Assembly: GCA_024760905.1 (NCBI GenBank)
Contig: CM045744.1
Coordinates: 45,890,976-45,954,975, forward strand
DNA from: Plotosus lineatus
Taxonomy: Eukaryota; Chordata; Actinopteri; Siluriformes; Plotosidae
Direction of reading: 5' to 3'
DNA: 64,000 bases
In this document: piece by piece, positions 22,801 to 35,560 of the stretch
Numbering within the stretch: position 1 is the stretch's first letter
How the letters are laid out: each line of letters starts with the position of its first letter
Notes under the pieces: generated by a model
Told to the model about the DNA's origin: nothing
What the model saw: the letters and a program-made list of their open reading frames with translations, nothing else
The model's database searches: none
Made by a program: the position numbers and the translations under genes

Positions 22801-24354
22801 TCTAGCGATTCCTAAACGTTAAATAAGGTATTTGTTGTATATGTTAATATCCTTATTTGAATTATCTCAACGGTGTAATTAGCAGCTAAGTTTTATCTTT
22901 ATCCTAATATGTAATATTGAATCTTCATAACTTTCATGACTAAACTGCATCACTTATTGCTTTTAATTAAGCCTGAAATTCTACACGAATTCAAATCTTC
23001 ATAGCTTTATTTAAAATTGCTGTAAAAATCACTGATTAAATAGTTATGAACCTGATGAATTATTTATGACTTGATTACTGATTTATTATTGCTTGATAAT
23101 TTACTTAATTCTTGACTTCCACACAAACTGTATTCATGTTCACCTGTATCTGTCTCCACTGCGAGATCTGGACCTGAGAGGTGGTGATGGGAAAGAGAGA
23201 AAGAGAGAGGTTTAGAAAATACTACGGTTCTATAAATCCGACATTTTATGTTTTACATTTACAGCCTTTGGCAGATGCTCTTTTCCAGAGTGACTTACAA
23301 TTATCATTTTTTTTATACAACTTGAGCAATTGAGGGTTAAGGGCCTTGCTCAAGGGCCCAAAAAGTGGCGACAGTGGGAACTGAGCTGCTGACCTTCAGA
23401 TCAGTAACCCATCATCTTAACCAGAAAGCCACAACTGCCCCGGCAGGTTAATTGCCTATAATAATAATAATAACAATAATAATGTTTCTAGTGAAGTGTA
23501 ACTCACCTCCTACGCTCACGCTCTCGCTCCCTCTCACGCTCTCGCTCCCTCTCACGCTCTCGCTCCCTCTCACGCTCTCGCTCCCTCTCACGCTCTCGCT
23601 CCCTCTCACGCTCCATCTCCCATTCCCTCTGTCGCTCCTCCTCTCGCTCTCTCTCCTCTCGCCGTTTCATGCGCATCCGCTCCTGCTTCTCCACCACCGC
23701 TTTCTGACAGACAGAGGGACACAGACATGAGATTTAACAGGTTGACGAGTTCATTTCCGCATCTAGTGATGAATTAAATATGACGTTTGTTATGGAACAG
23801 ATATAAAAACACGATAGTGGAGGAGTGTTTCTGTCCTCACTCTGAGTTTCTCCAGCTTCTCCCGGATTTCAATGAAACCCAGGTGCAATTTCCCACCAAA
23901 ATGGTCAGCGAGGCGGCGGTCGTTGTCATGGAGACCAAGGTAGGCTGAACACACCTCACACACCCTCAGCTTCTGCTGCTGGAAACTGGAGGCTGGCATG
24001 GAGTTCCGGTATATATCCTACACAGACAGACAGAGAAAGACAGACAGACACACACACACATCTTTGAACTGGTTAATTACTGTTATTCTTTTTGTGTTTT
24101 CTGTTACATATATGAGTAAGTTCCATTTTAATGAAAGTGTGAGTGTGTGTTGATTCAGTCGAATGTAAAGTGTGATGTTAATCTGTTACACAGTGAATCA
24201 CACTGACCTCTGCCTCTCTTTTGAGTGCACGTGTTTTCTCCACCTTCTCTAGCACCTGCTGAGCTTCTTCCACATTTCCCTCTCCACCCAGCTGCTCCGC
24301 CCGTGCCAACAGTTTCCCGATTTCCTCGTTCAATTCATGCACACGCTCCGCCTG

Positions 24355-24416
<62 letters not shown>

Positions 24417-26490
24417 ACAAACAGTGCGTTTTAACAGTGAATGGTCAAGATGGCGCTTCCTAGAGGGTGACGTCGGTGAGTTCTTGGAGTCAAATTGTTT
24501 CTTTTAAATGTTTTTGTTTGTTTGCTATTTTGCACTATGCTTGTCTATGACCATGTGACCCTACTACAGCTATGAGAGCACAGTCCTTGGACATTTAGAA
24601 CTGAGCACGCTCATCTCCTATCCTAATATGCTATGGTAGCTCAATGCTAGCCACACCCCGGATAACAATAAACACAGGCGGAGACGCGGCAGGCGAGGAG
24701 GGGCTGAACGACGATTTTGGCGCTTGGTTAGTAGTGGAAGGTTAGCATTCCCGGTCATACTGCTTGAAAATGTTCAGTCTCTGCAAAACAAGACGGAACA
24801 GCTTCATGCTCAGATTGCAGCGCAGGGGGATTTACAGGACTGCTCCATGCTGTGTTTCTGTGAAACATGGCTCAAGGAGAGTACACCCGACGAGGCGAAT
24901 ACACCAGCCAGCTACACGGCCTTCAGAGAGGACCGGGGCACAGCGGCTAGCAATAAGAACCGAGGCGGAAGAATGGCAGATTCTCGTTAAATAAACCTGG
25001 TGTACTGACTAACTATAGATTATCTCTAAACCTTGCTTTGAGAATGGAGAACTTTGAAGTTGCGGCCTTTTTGTTTACCTAGAGAACTGTTCATTTTTTT
25101 CCAACAAAACAACAGGCATAGTGCAATATAAATATAATTATAATATAATATAATTTAGTACAATTTCGTTATTGCAATTATCTACTGATTTATTTATTGT
25201 ATTATTATTATAAACATCATCATCCTTTTGTTTGTAACTTGACTCCTTAAACAATCGCACAAGAATTCCTGTGTGTAAAAAACACAAATGGCTATTTAAA
25301 AAAAATCCTGACTCCTGACAAGCACACACACACACACACACGGATATTCCTATGCATAAATCCCATTACAGGGATCCCTCGCTACTTCACGCTTCAAATC
25401 ATGCGGCTTCAGTGCATCGCGGTTTTTTTTTTTTTAAATATTCATCGAATTGAACATTAAGGAGATTTAATAAGAATAGGGGGGAAAGTTAAGGAAAATG
25501 CCACAAAAACAAGGCCAATTATGCAAAAAAAAAACAACAACAACAAAAAAAAACCTCAACACACAAAACAAAAAACAACCCAAAACCTCCCTAAATTCAA
25601 AAACCTCCCTCAAAACTACAGTGGTACCTCACCTTACAGAATTAATCCGTTCCAGAAGTGGTTTCGTAACCTGGATTTTGTGCAAGTTGAACCGCATTTT
25701 ACACGAAAAAGGCTTGATTCGTTTCAAGGCCCCCAATACTACCCCCTAAACCCTTCAAAATTATAAAAGTATACCTTTTAAGGCCTCCTTCTGCTTCAAT
25801 ATCGTACCGATGGTAGACGGGTTTGGCCATATTCTTTTGCGATATCACTCAACCACATGCCACGAGCCCGCTTCTTCTTTTCACTCGCACCGGGAATCAC
25901 ACGCGTGAGCACGTGTGTTGACCATATCTTCTTAGCAAAGTTATCTTACAAAAGTTTATGCAAGGTTAAAAGGCTGAGCCAAAAAATAAAGTTGCAATGA
26001 GCACACTCGAAAAACTCACAAAACAACAGTAACTCTGTCTTTTACATGAAAAGCATCATGGGCATTATGGAGATGCAGCTCCATAATAGCCAATGGGAGA
26101 GCAACTCGCGCATTGTTTGAATTTTTGAGATGGAACTTTCGTAACGTGAATTTGTTTCATATTCAGAGACAGAAATTTCAGGTAAATGCATTTCATAACC
26201 TGGATTTTTCATTTGTTGGGACTTTGTAAGGTGAGGTACCACTGTACTTACATTTTTGTGAGGTGCGCATCTGAGTGTGTGCACGTGCATCTGCATCTGT
26301 AGGTGTGTGTATTTATATTGTATTTACATATTTATATATGTATTTGTTGATATTATATACACATACATGTACGTATACGTCGGTCAGGGGAGGTTGGGGG
26401 CGGTTGATCCTACTTCGTGGAATTTCGTTGGTCACGGGGGATCTCGGTCCCAATTAACCGTGGAAAGTGAGGGATACCTGTATGTATGTG

Positions 26491-26564
<74 letters not shown>

Positions 26565-29500
26565 CCCCGACTTACGTTCATTCGTTTTACCTTTTTTCGA
26601 TGTAACTTTTTTTTTTCCCTTCAAATAAAATAAAATAAATAAAATTGTCAAATTTTGAGTTTAGCATGCTCTCTGTAGTACAAGACAGACCTACGTAGTA
26701 TGCTGACGTAATGACATTGTTTACAAATGACAGACCGAAGACGTCGAAGAAGGAGAGGCGGGAGGCGTGTCCGTAGGCAGAGAGAGAAGAGGAAATGCGT
26801 GAGCCTCGGACTGAGAGTAGGGACTTTGAATGTTGGAACTATGCAAGGAAAAGATAGGGAGCTGGCTGACATGATGCAGAGGAGGAAGGTGGACATACTG
26901 TGTGTTCAGGAGACAAGGTGGAAAGGTAGAAAGGCTAAAAGCTTAGGAGCAGGGTTTAAACTGTTTTATAATGGTGTGGATGGGAAGAGAAATGGAGTAG
27001 GAGTCATCTTGAAGGAGGGGTTTGTCAGGAATGTTCTAGAAGTGAAAAGAGTGTCAGACAGAGTGATGAGTCTCAAGTTAGAAATTGAAGGCGTGATAGT
27101 CAATGTTGTTAGTGCTTATGCCCCACAGGCAGGATGTAAGCTAGAAGAGAAGGAGAGATTCTGGAGTGAGTTAGATGAAGTGATGCAGAGTACCCCCAGA
27201 GGTGAAAGAGTGGTCATTGGAGCAGACTTCAATGGACATGTTGGTGCAGGCAACAGAGGGGACGAGGAAGTGATGGGCAGGTTTGGTATCCAGGACAGGA
27301 ACACAGAAGGACAGATGTTGATCGATTTTGCAAAAAGGATGGAAATGGCTGTGGTGAATACTTTCTTCCAGAAGAAACAGAAGCATAGGGTGACTTATGA
27401 AAGCGGAGGTAAGAGCACACAGGTAGACTACATCTTGTGTAGGCGAGGTAATTTGAAGGAAGTCAGTGACTGCAAAGTAGTAGTGGGTGAGAGTGTTGCC
27501 AAACAGCATAGGATGGTGGTGTGCAGGATGACACTGATGGTGAGAAAGGTGAAAAAGGCAAAGGTAGAGCAGAAGACAAAGTGGTGGAAGCTGAAAAAGG
27601 AAGAGTGTCGTGTTGTCTTCAAGGAGGAGTTGAAACAGGCTTTGGGTAGTCAGGAAGTGCTTCCAGAGGACTGGACAACCACAGCCAATGTGATCAGGAG
27701 ACCGGTAGGAGAGTATTTGGTGTGTCCTCTGGAAGGAAAGTAGATAAGGAAACTTGGTGGTGGAATGAGGAAGTGCAGGAGTGTGTACAAAAGAAGAGGT
27801 TAGCCAAGAAGAAGTGGGACATTGAGAGGACCGAAGAGAGTAAACAGGAGTACAGGGAGACACAGCGTAAGGCGAAGGTAGCAGTGTCAAAGACCAAACA
27901 GAGGGCGTATGATGACTTGTATGATAGGTTGAACAGTAAGGAGGGAGAAAATGATCTATACAGGTTAGCACAGCAGAGAAATAGAGATGGGAAAGACGTG
28001 CAGCAAGTTAGAGTGATAAAGGACAGAGAGGGAAATGTATTGACTGATGACAGAAGTGTGCTGGGAAGATGGAAAGAGTACTTTGAAGAGCTGATGAATG
28101 AGGAAAATGAGAGAGAAAAAAGAGTAGAAGGGGTGACCGTTGAGGAGCAGGAAGTAGCAAAGATTAGTAAGGGAGAAGTGAGGAGGGCATTGAAGAGGAT
28201 GAAGAGTGGAAAGGCAGTTGGCCCTGATGACATACCAGTTGAGGTATGGAAGTGTCTAGGGAGGTAGCAGTAGATTTTCTGACAAGAATATTCAACAAGG
28301 TCTTAGAAAGTGAGCAGATGCCAGAGGAATGGAGGAGAAGTGTGCTTGTGCCCATTTTTAAGAACAAGGGCGATGTACAGAGTTGTGGCAACTACAGAGG
28401 GATAAAGTTGATGAGCCATACAATGAAGCTATGGGAAAGAATAGTGGAAGCAAGACTAAGGGCAGAGGTCAGCATTTGTGAACAACAGTTTGGTTTCATG
28501 CCAAGAAAGAGCACCACAGATGCAGTGTTTGCTTTGAGGATGTTAATAGAGAAGTACAGAGAAGGTCAGAAGGAGCTGCATTGTGCCTTTGTGGATCTGG
28601 AGAAAGCATATGACAGGGTGCCGAGAGAAGAACTGTGGTATTGTATGAGGAAGTCTGGAGTGACAGAGAAGTATGTTAGAGTGGTGCAGGACATGTATGA
28701 TAGATGTAAGACAGTGGTGAGGTGTGCTGTCGGTGTGACAGAAGAGTTCAAGGTGGAGGTGGGACTACATCAAGGGTCAGCTCTCAGCCCCTTCTTGTTT
28801 GCTATGGTGATGGACAGGCTAACAGATGAGGTTAGACAAGAATCTCCATGGACTATGATGTTTGCAGATGACATTGTGATCTGTAGTGAGAGCAGAGACC
28901 AAGTGGAGGAAAATCTAGAGAGGTGGAGGTATGCCCTGGAAAGGAGGGGATTGAAGGTTAGTCTTAGTAAGACAGAATACATGTGTGTGAACGACAAGGA
29001 CCCAAGAGGAACTTTGAGGTTACAGGGGGCAGAGATAAAGAAGGTGGAGGATTTTAAGTACTTAGGCTCAACAATCCAGAGCAATGGAGAGTATGGAAAA
29101 GAGGTGAAGAAGCGTGTGCAGGCAGGTTGGAATGGATGGAGAAAAGTGTCCGGTGTGATGTGTGATAGGAGAGTATCGGCAAGAATGAAGGGAAAAGTGT
29201 ACAAGACGGTGATGAGGCCAGCAATGTTGTATGGTTTAGAGACAGTGGCCCTGGGGAAAAGACAGGAGTCAGAGTTGGAGGTAGCAGAGATGAAAATGTT
29301 GAGGTTCTCTTTGGGAGTAACGAGGATGGATAGGATCAGAAATGAGTACATCAGAGGGACAGCACATGTTAGATGTTTTGGAGACAAAGTCAGAGAGGCT
29401 AGATTGAGATGGTTTGGACATGTACAGAGGAGGGATAGTGAGTATATTGGTCGTAGGATGCTGAGGTTGGAACTACCAGGCAAAAGGCCCAGAGGAAGAC

Positions 29501-32500
29501 CAAAGAGAAGATTTATGGATGCAGTGAAGGCGGACATGAAGGTCGTTGGAGTAAGAGTAGAAGATGCAGAGGATAGGGAGAGATGGAGGCAGATCATTTG
29601 CTGTGGCGACCCCTGAAGGGAACAGCCGAAAGGAAAAGAAGAAGAAGAAGACTGAACATGCCCTGCTGCTTCCCAGTTCATTGCGTGTTACCCCTTGTGT
29701 TAAGACGTCGTCTCTGTGATCTGCGTGTTTACACTGTTTTGCGGACTTTTGTAACCCTAAGCAAATATGGTTGGTCAGAAGCATAAGCCTACGAGCATGG
29801 GTGCACGTTTTCTGGCATATGCCGGAATTTCTGGATTTCCCAAGACTGAATTAACTATCTGTTCTGATCGGCGCAATCTACCATACATACTAAGTTAAGC
29901 AAAGAGAGTTGTAAAATGAATGAAACCTGAATCCAGAAAAGAAAGAGAACTCTCCGATCTGCTGGTGATTCACATCAGTGCAGGCTGAGTACTAAACAAG
30001 TATTCAACGACACCCTTGCTCACTTGAAAGACTGGAAATCCGTATAAACCGCGCTGTCTCAAGCACAAGCAAGTGAACTACTTTCGGTGGAGCGCCTCAC
30101 AGATGGCAAGTGTTGATTGGCTGTTTTAAGAGCAATGTAAAGTGACCATCCGTCGACCATTGGAACCATTTACAAGCCGAAAGATAACATCACGGAGAAT
30201 GTTAAGGTATATTTGATATTGCATTTGATATTTGATGAGTGAATTTGATTAAAATGTATCTATTTGAAATTATTTTGCTTGAATTCAATTTATTTGAAAT
30301 TAATGTTTATATTATTTGATATATTTTACAATGTTGTGTTTATAATACTTGATTTAGGGGTGTTTTATGAGATACGGTAATGGTATTTATGGATCTATAG
30401 TACAGTATGAACGTCAGACATACATCACTGGAACATACAGTAACAACTTACATTTTTTTTTCCACCTTACGTTCAGCCATCCGGAACCAAACTAAAACGT
30501 AAGTCGTCTGTACACGCACACACTATATATATATATATATAAAATAATAATTATTATTAATATATATATATATTAATTACGAAACACACCATCTCAAAAA
30601 TTCAAACAATGCATGAGTTGCTCTCCCATTGGCTATTCCCCAACACCCTGCCAGCCTCCCATTGGCTAGGAGGGAGCTGCATCTCTATAATACTCAGGAT
30701 GCTTTTTGTGTGCCTTCGACCCATTGTTCATCACAAAGATGCAGCTCCCTCCCATATATATGTAGTGGTACCTAAACTTGCAAAATTAATTCGTTACGAG
30801 GGCGAGCTCCTGAGTCAAAATGTTCATTAGACAAAACAAAAATTCCCATAGGAAACAATTGAAAACCAATTAATCCACTCCAACCCCCTCCTAAACTCAT
30901 AACCTGACATAAATAAGGGATCCCTCACTTTCCACGGTTAATTGGGACCGAGATCCCCACGTGACCACCGAATTCGGCGAAGTAAGATCACCCCTCAACC
31001 CCTCCTGACTGACGTAGACGTACGTGTGTATATAATATCAATAAATACATACTCAATGCTATAAATGCTTATAATAACAATTAAACATTAAAAAATAAAG
31101 CAAAAGATGTAAATACAACATATATACACACGCACATACAGACTTGAATGTGCACACGCACGCATTCAGATGCGCACCTCACAAAAATGTAACTAGTTTT
31201 AATGAGGGGTTTTGGGTTGTTGTTTTTTTTTTTTGCATAACAGTAACGTAACGTTCTGCTCTATCTGAGGGTCCGTTTCCTACACCATCTGGGGAGAATA
31301 TTGACCAGATTCAGCAGGTACAATTTAAATACAGGGATCCCGCTCTTTCAGCGGTTAATTGGGACAGAGATCCCCATGGGACCATCGAAATCCCCGGAGT
31401 AGAATCACCCCCCCCATCCCGACTGACGTATACGTACATATATGTGTGTATATAATATCAATAAATTCATATTCAATGCTATAAATGCTTATACTAATTA
31501 AACATTAAAAAATAACATGAGATGTAAATAAAATATTAATGCAGATGCTCCCCAATTTACTAACATTCGTTTTGCAAACATCCAGAGTTACGAACAGGTC
31601 TGTCCGAGGTCGAAAGTGAAAGTGAAATGAAATTGAAGAACAAGTAGTAATAGAAATGGAATAAAATCTACAGAACGATATATCATAAATATAAGTATGA
31701 AATATGATTAAACATTATCCTGAGGTACACTTAATACTAGGTGTCAGCAGAGGGGGGCATGGCTGATACATGCTTTTCACCTGTCTGGGAAGAGAAGCAG
31801 AACGATACTTTTCTGAACTCCTGCCAAAATGTTGAAAGAAGAAGCAAATTGACTCCAGTATTATAATGAACTGGATAAGAGTGAAACTCTCTGTAAATCT
31901 AATCAGATCCGCTGTGCTGTGCTTGAGAGGAACCAGGAGTTTAAACATGATATTGATAATGTACAGATGATTATGGATAGAGAAAGAGAGAGAGATTGTA
32001 AACAGTACAAACTCGTATAGGTTACTTTTACAAGGTTTAAACATATGTTCCCCTCTCAAGAATGCCCTGTAACGACTTACAAACAAATTCATTTAAGAAC
32101 AGCGTCCAGAACCTAACTCGTTCGTAAGCTGGGGAGCGTCTGTGCGTACACATACAGATAGTATTGGATGACACACATACATACATATGTGCCAGATGCA
32201 ACAATGTATCCAGTTTTGATGGGAGATTTTGGTTTTTTTTTTGTTTGTTTAGGGGTTGTTTTTTTTTTGCATAAGTGGCCTTGTTTTTGTGACATTTTCC
32301 GTAACCTTTCCCCCTATTCTTCCTTAATTTCTTAATTAGATGAATATGTATTTATTTATTTATTTTTAAACGACGATGTACTGAAGCCGCATTAATTGAA
32401 GCGCCAGGGATACCTGTACTGGAAAGAACCTTGTCGTTATCTAGTATCCTAATATAAAGTGCACATAAACACCAAGCCCGATGTGGTCAAGCATTCACAG

Positions 32501-33022
32501 ATAAATTAGCATTAAAAAAAAAAAAACACGATCATGAAAGTTGTGTGTGGTGCTATTCTGAACTTCCTATGCACCAGGCGTATAATCCACCCGTATCAGT
32601 ACTGCCCAATCAACGTCCTCTCAGTACAAATATAGTTTCAGAGGAAACAGAAGTCACCTGAGGAGTATCGCGTACACACACTTGAGGTAAAGAAAACACA
32701 CACGAGCCAAAAACATGAAATATCACACACGAGCCAAAAACATGAAATATCCATGGTTAAGAAACCAAATGGAGTCTAAAAACCATAAAAATGCCCTCCT
32801 TTAATAATTATTTAAATCTCAATCTTTTATAACATTCGGTGTTTCTTATTTACAGATTAAAAAAAAAAAAAAAAAAAAAAAGAACTGGAAGTGGTTACCT
32901 TGGCAGCAACCTCTGCACTGATCTCTTCCTGAGTCTCAGCCAGTCGTTTCTTGGCAAGTTCGGTTCTCCGGTCACAGTCTGCAATAAAGGACTGCAAGTG
33001 TTCGGCAGCCTGAAAATGACCA

Positions 33023-33067
<45 letters not shown>

Positions 33068-35515
33068 TAGTCACATGAAACTTCTATTTTTCTTTCTTTA
33101 AAATTTATATACATTTTTATATCCCCCCATTTTCTCAACTACTTTTAGTTGTATCCAGTTCCCACCATTTACGTATGACCTTCCCCACATGACCTCCACC
33201 ATCCAGGAAGGGGTGCAGCCTGCACACACTCCCTCTGTGACATGTGATGCTACCACACGCCTCCTTTCTAGCTGCTCCACATGCGAATTTTATATTAGCC
33301 TAACACACTCAGAGGGAAGTGCTATCCGCCCCCTCATATGAATCAATTCACAGATACCTTATGATTGGCTGGTGGTCATTATGTATAACAGACAAGTTAA
33401 CGTATGCCATAAGAAAGAGACCTCAACAAACTAGCTCTGATGGATGCCGATCACTAAGGCATTTCTGGCTACATGATGTTCTTCCGGATAGATGCGTATT
33501 TGGTTAAATGTATTGTTCTGGTGGTATTACTTGGTGGCAGAAAAAATTGTAGTTGCCACTATATAGTGAAACTAGAAATGCATTCAGTGCAGTCCTCCAC
33601 GACAGTGGTGCAATCTGTAAACTTTTAAAATCAGGAAATCTCACCAGTGTTAATAAATCCTTCAATCCCGTCCTGAATCTGGACCGTGCTCAATTTTATC
33701 AGTTCTCTGTTTGCCCAAAACCAACATTTAGCTAGAAATTTGTGGTCATCCGTGCATTAGTTTGAGCTATCAGCTCACAGGTACACATAGACACACACAC
33801 ATGCCCAATCTCTCAGCCTCACCTGTTGGTGAAGATAATCAACATAATCATGTCACGAATATTGTCAGGAAATGACTACATGGCAGCGATACATCATACA
33901 TTCGAATTCTGTTCCAAGAACCTGCTGAATTGTTTTTATGCTGATTTTACTTGCTTTACAGGGAGTCATTCTCCCAACAGTGTCACAGTGCATGATCATC
34001 ACACTGACCAGTTTCTTCTCTGTTGTGTAAAGTACTTTAACTTCTATGCCGCTGTTTCCTGTGGATCAAACTTAAATAAAATTTAAAAATATATATAGCA
34101 AATCTTTTAAAGGTTCAGTCCATGAACATCGATACTGGAAAGGGATCGTTGAACACAAGACCCTTCAGTGACCTTTCAGAAGGTCGCTCCCTCAAAATTG
34201 ACAGCCTGCTATGGAAATGACACTAACACCACCAACCAAATCTCTCTACCAGCATTTCCCCCCATTCACAGCATTAGAACTGAACAGATAGCCAGCAATT
34301 CTCAGGAGATACTCAAGTATTCCAATCAAGAGCTGCAGCTTTAAAGGGTTATAGAGTCTAACAGAACATCGCTATGGTAATCTCCTATGGAATTCCAGAC
34401 CACTAATTGATGAGCACGTCGTTTTTATAATGGCAGAGATACCTAAAATGAATGCAGTGCACATCTCAGCACAACAACTAGGTTAACTCGCTCCACCCAA
34501 CCTACCAACCAAATAAACACCACCTTGGTGTACTGTCTGAAAGCAGAGCATCCACAATGTACTGACATCAAACTCACATCCAGCTCGAAGAAGTATTCCT
34601 GGTGCTTGGAGGCGATCTCGTAGTCTGCCCTCAGAGCCAGGTCATGCACCTTTAAACACTCGCCCAGGTCCATACGCTGCACAGGACACACAGTGTTAAA
34701 ATGGACCAGTAACTTCAAAGATGCAAAAGAAAGCTAAATGCATCAAAAAAACTGCAGTCAAACAGATGTGTGCGCACAGACATACACTGTTCCTGAATGT
34801 GCACACACACACCCCCACACACACACACGTACACTCTCCCACACACACTCACCATCCCTGAATGCGAGTGCGCACACACTCCCCCACACACACACACCGT
34901 GCCGGAATGCGAGTGTGCGCATGCAGTCCCCCTACACACACACTGTCCCTGAATGTGTCCTGAATGTGTGCGCACGCACACACACTCACCGTTCCTGATA
35001 AGATGTCATGAGGGCAAGATTCCAGTAGATGACTTTTACACACTTGCTCATCTGTAAACTTAATCCGCTGCCGCATGGTGTCACCTAAAAAAAAACAAAA
35101 TGAAAATACCACAACCATCTGCTGAATCCACATTTTGTACCTTTATTCAGTACACTGTACAGCTCTCTACAGACGTATTTTATAGGAGTGGGACGGGGTG
35201 CTTGTAGAGGAGCAGGATGGGACGGCAGGGTACTTGTAGAAGAGCAGGACGGCGAGGAACTTGTAGAGGAGCGGGACGCAAGTATTTTTAGGGGACTGGG
35301 ATGATATAGAAGTGAAAATGTACTCTTTATAAAAAGTAATGACACTGATCTAAACATTTTATGATAGTTCGACATGTTCTGTTATGAGCATTCTCTGTTA
35401 CATCACAGATATTTGACCTTACAGTACCATTTGGTAACATCTGTGTACCATTTACCCAGTAGATCTGTGAACATGAATACATGCAAAGAACGAAACACCC
35501 ATTAACACCTTCTCT

Positions 35516-35560
<45 letters not shown>

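Noticed and set aside
23452..23730. Plus-strand Leu/Ser/Pro-rich frame
   Set aside because: It is antisense to the RE repeat of luc7l exon 7.
34738..34998. Plus-strand Thr/His-rich frame at 34.7-35.0 kb
   Set aside because: It is composed of interrupted (CA)n beside luc7l exon 2, not a gene.
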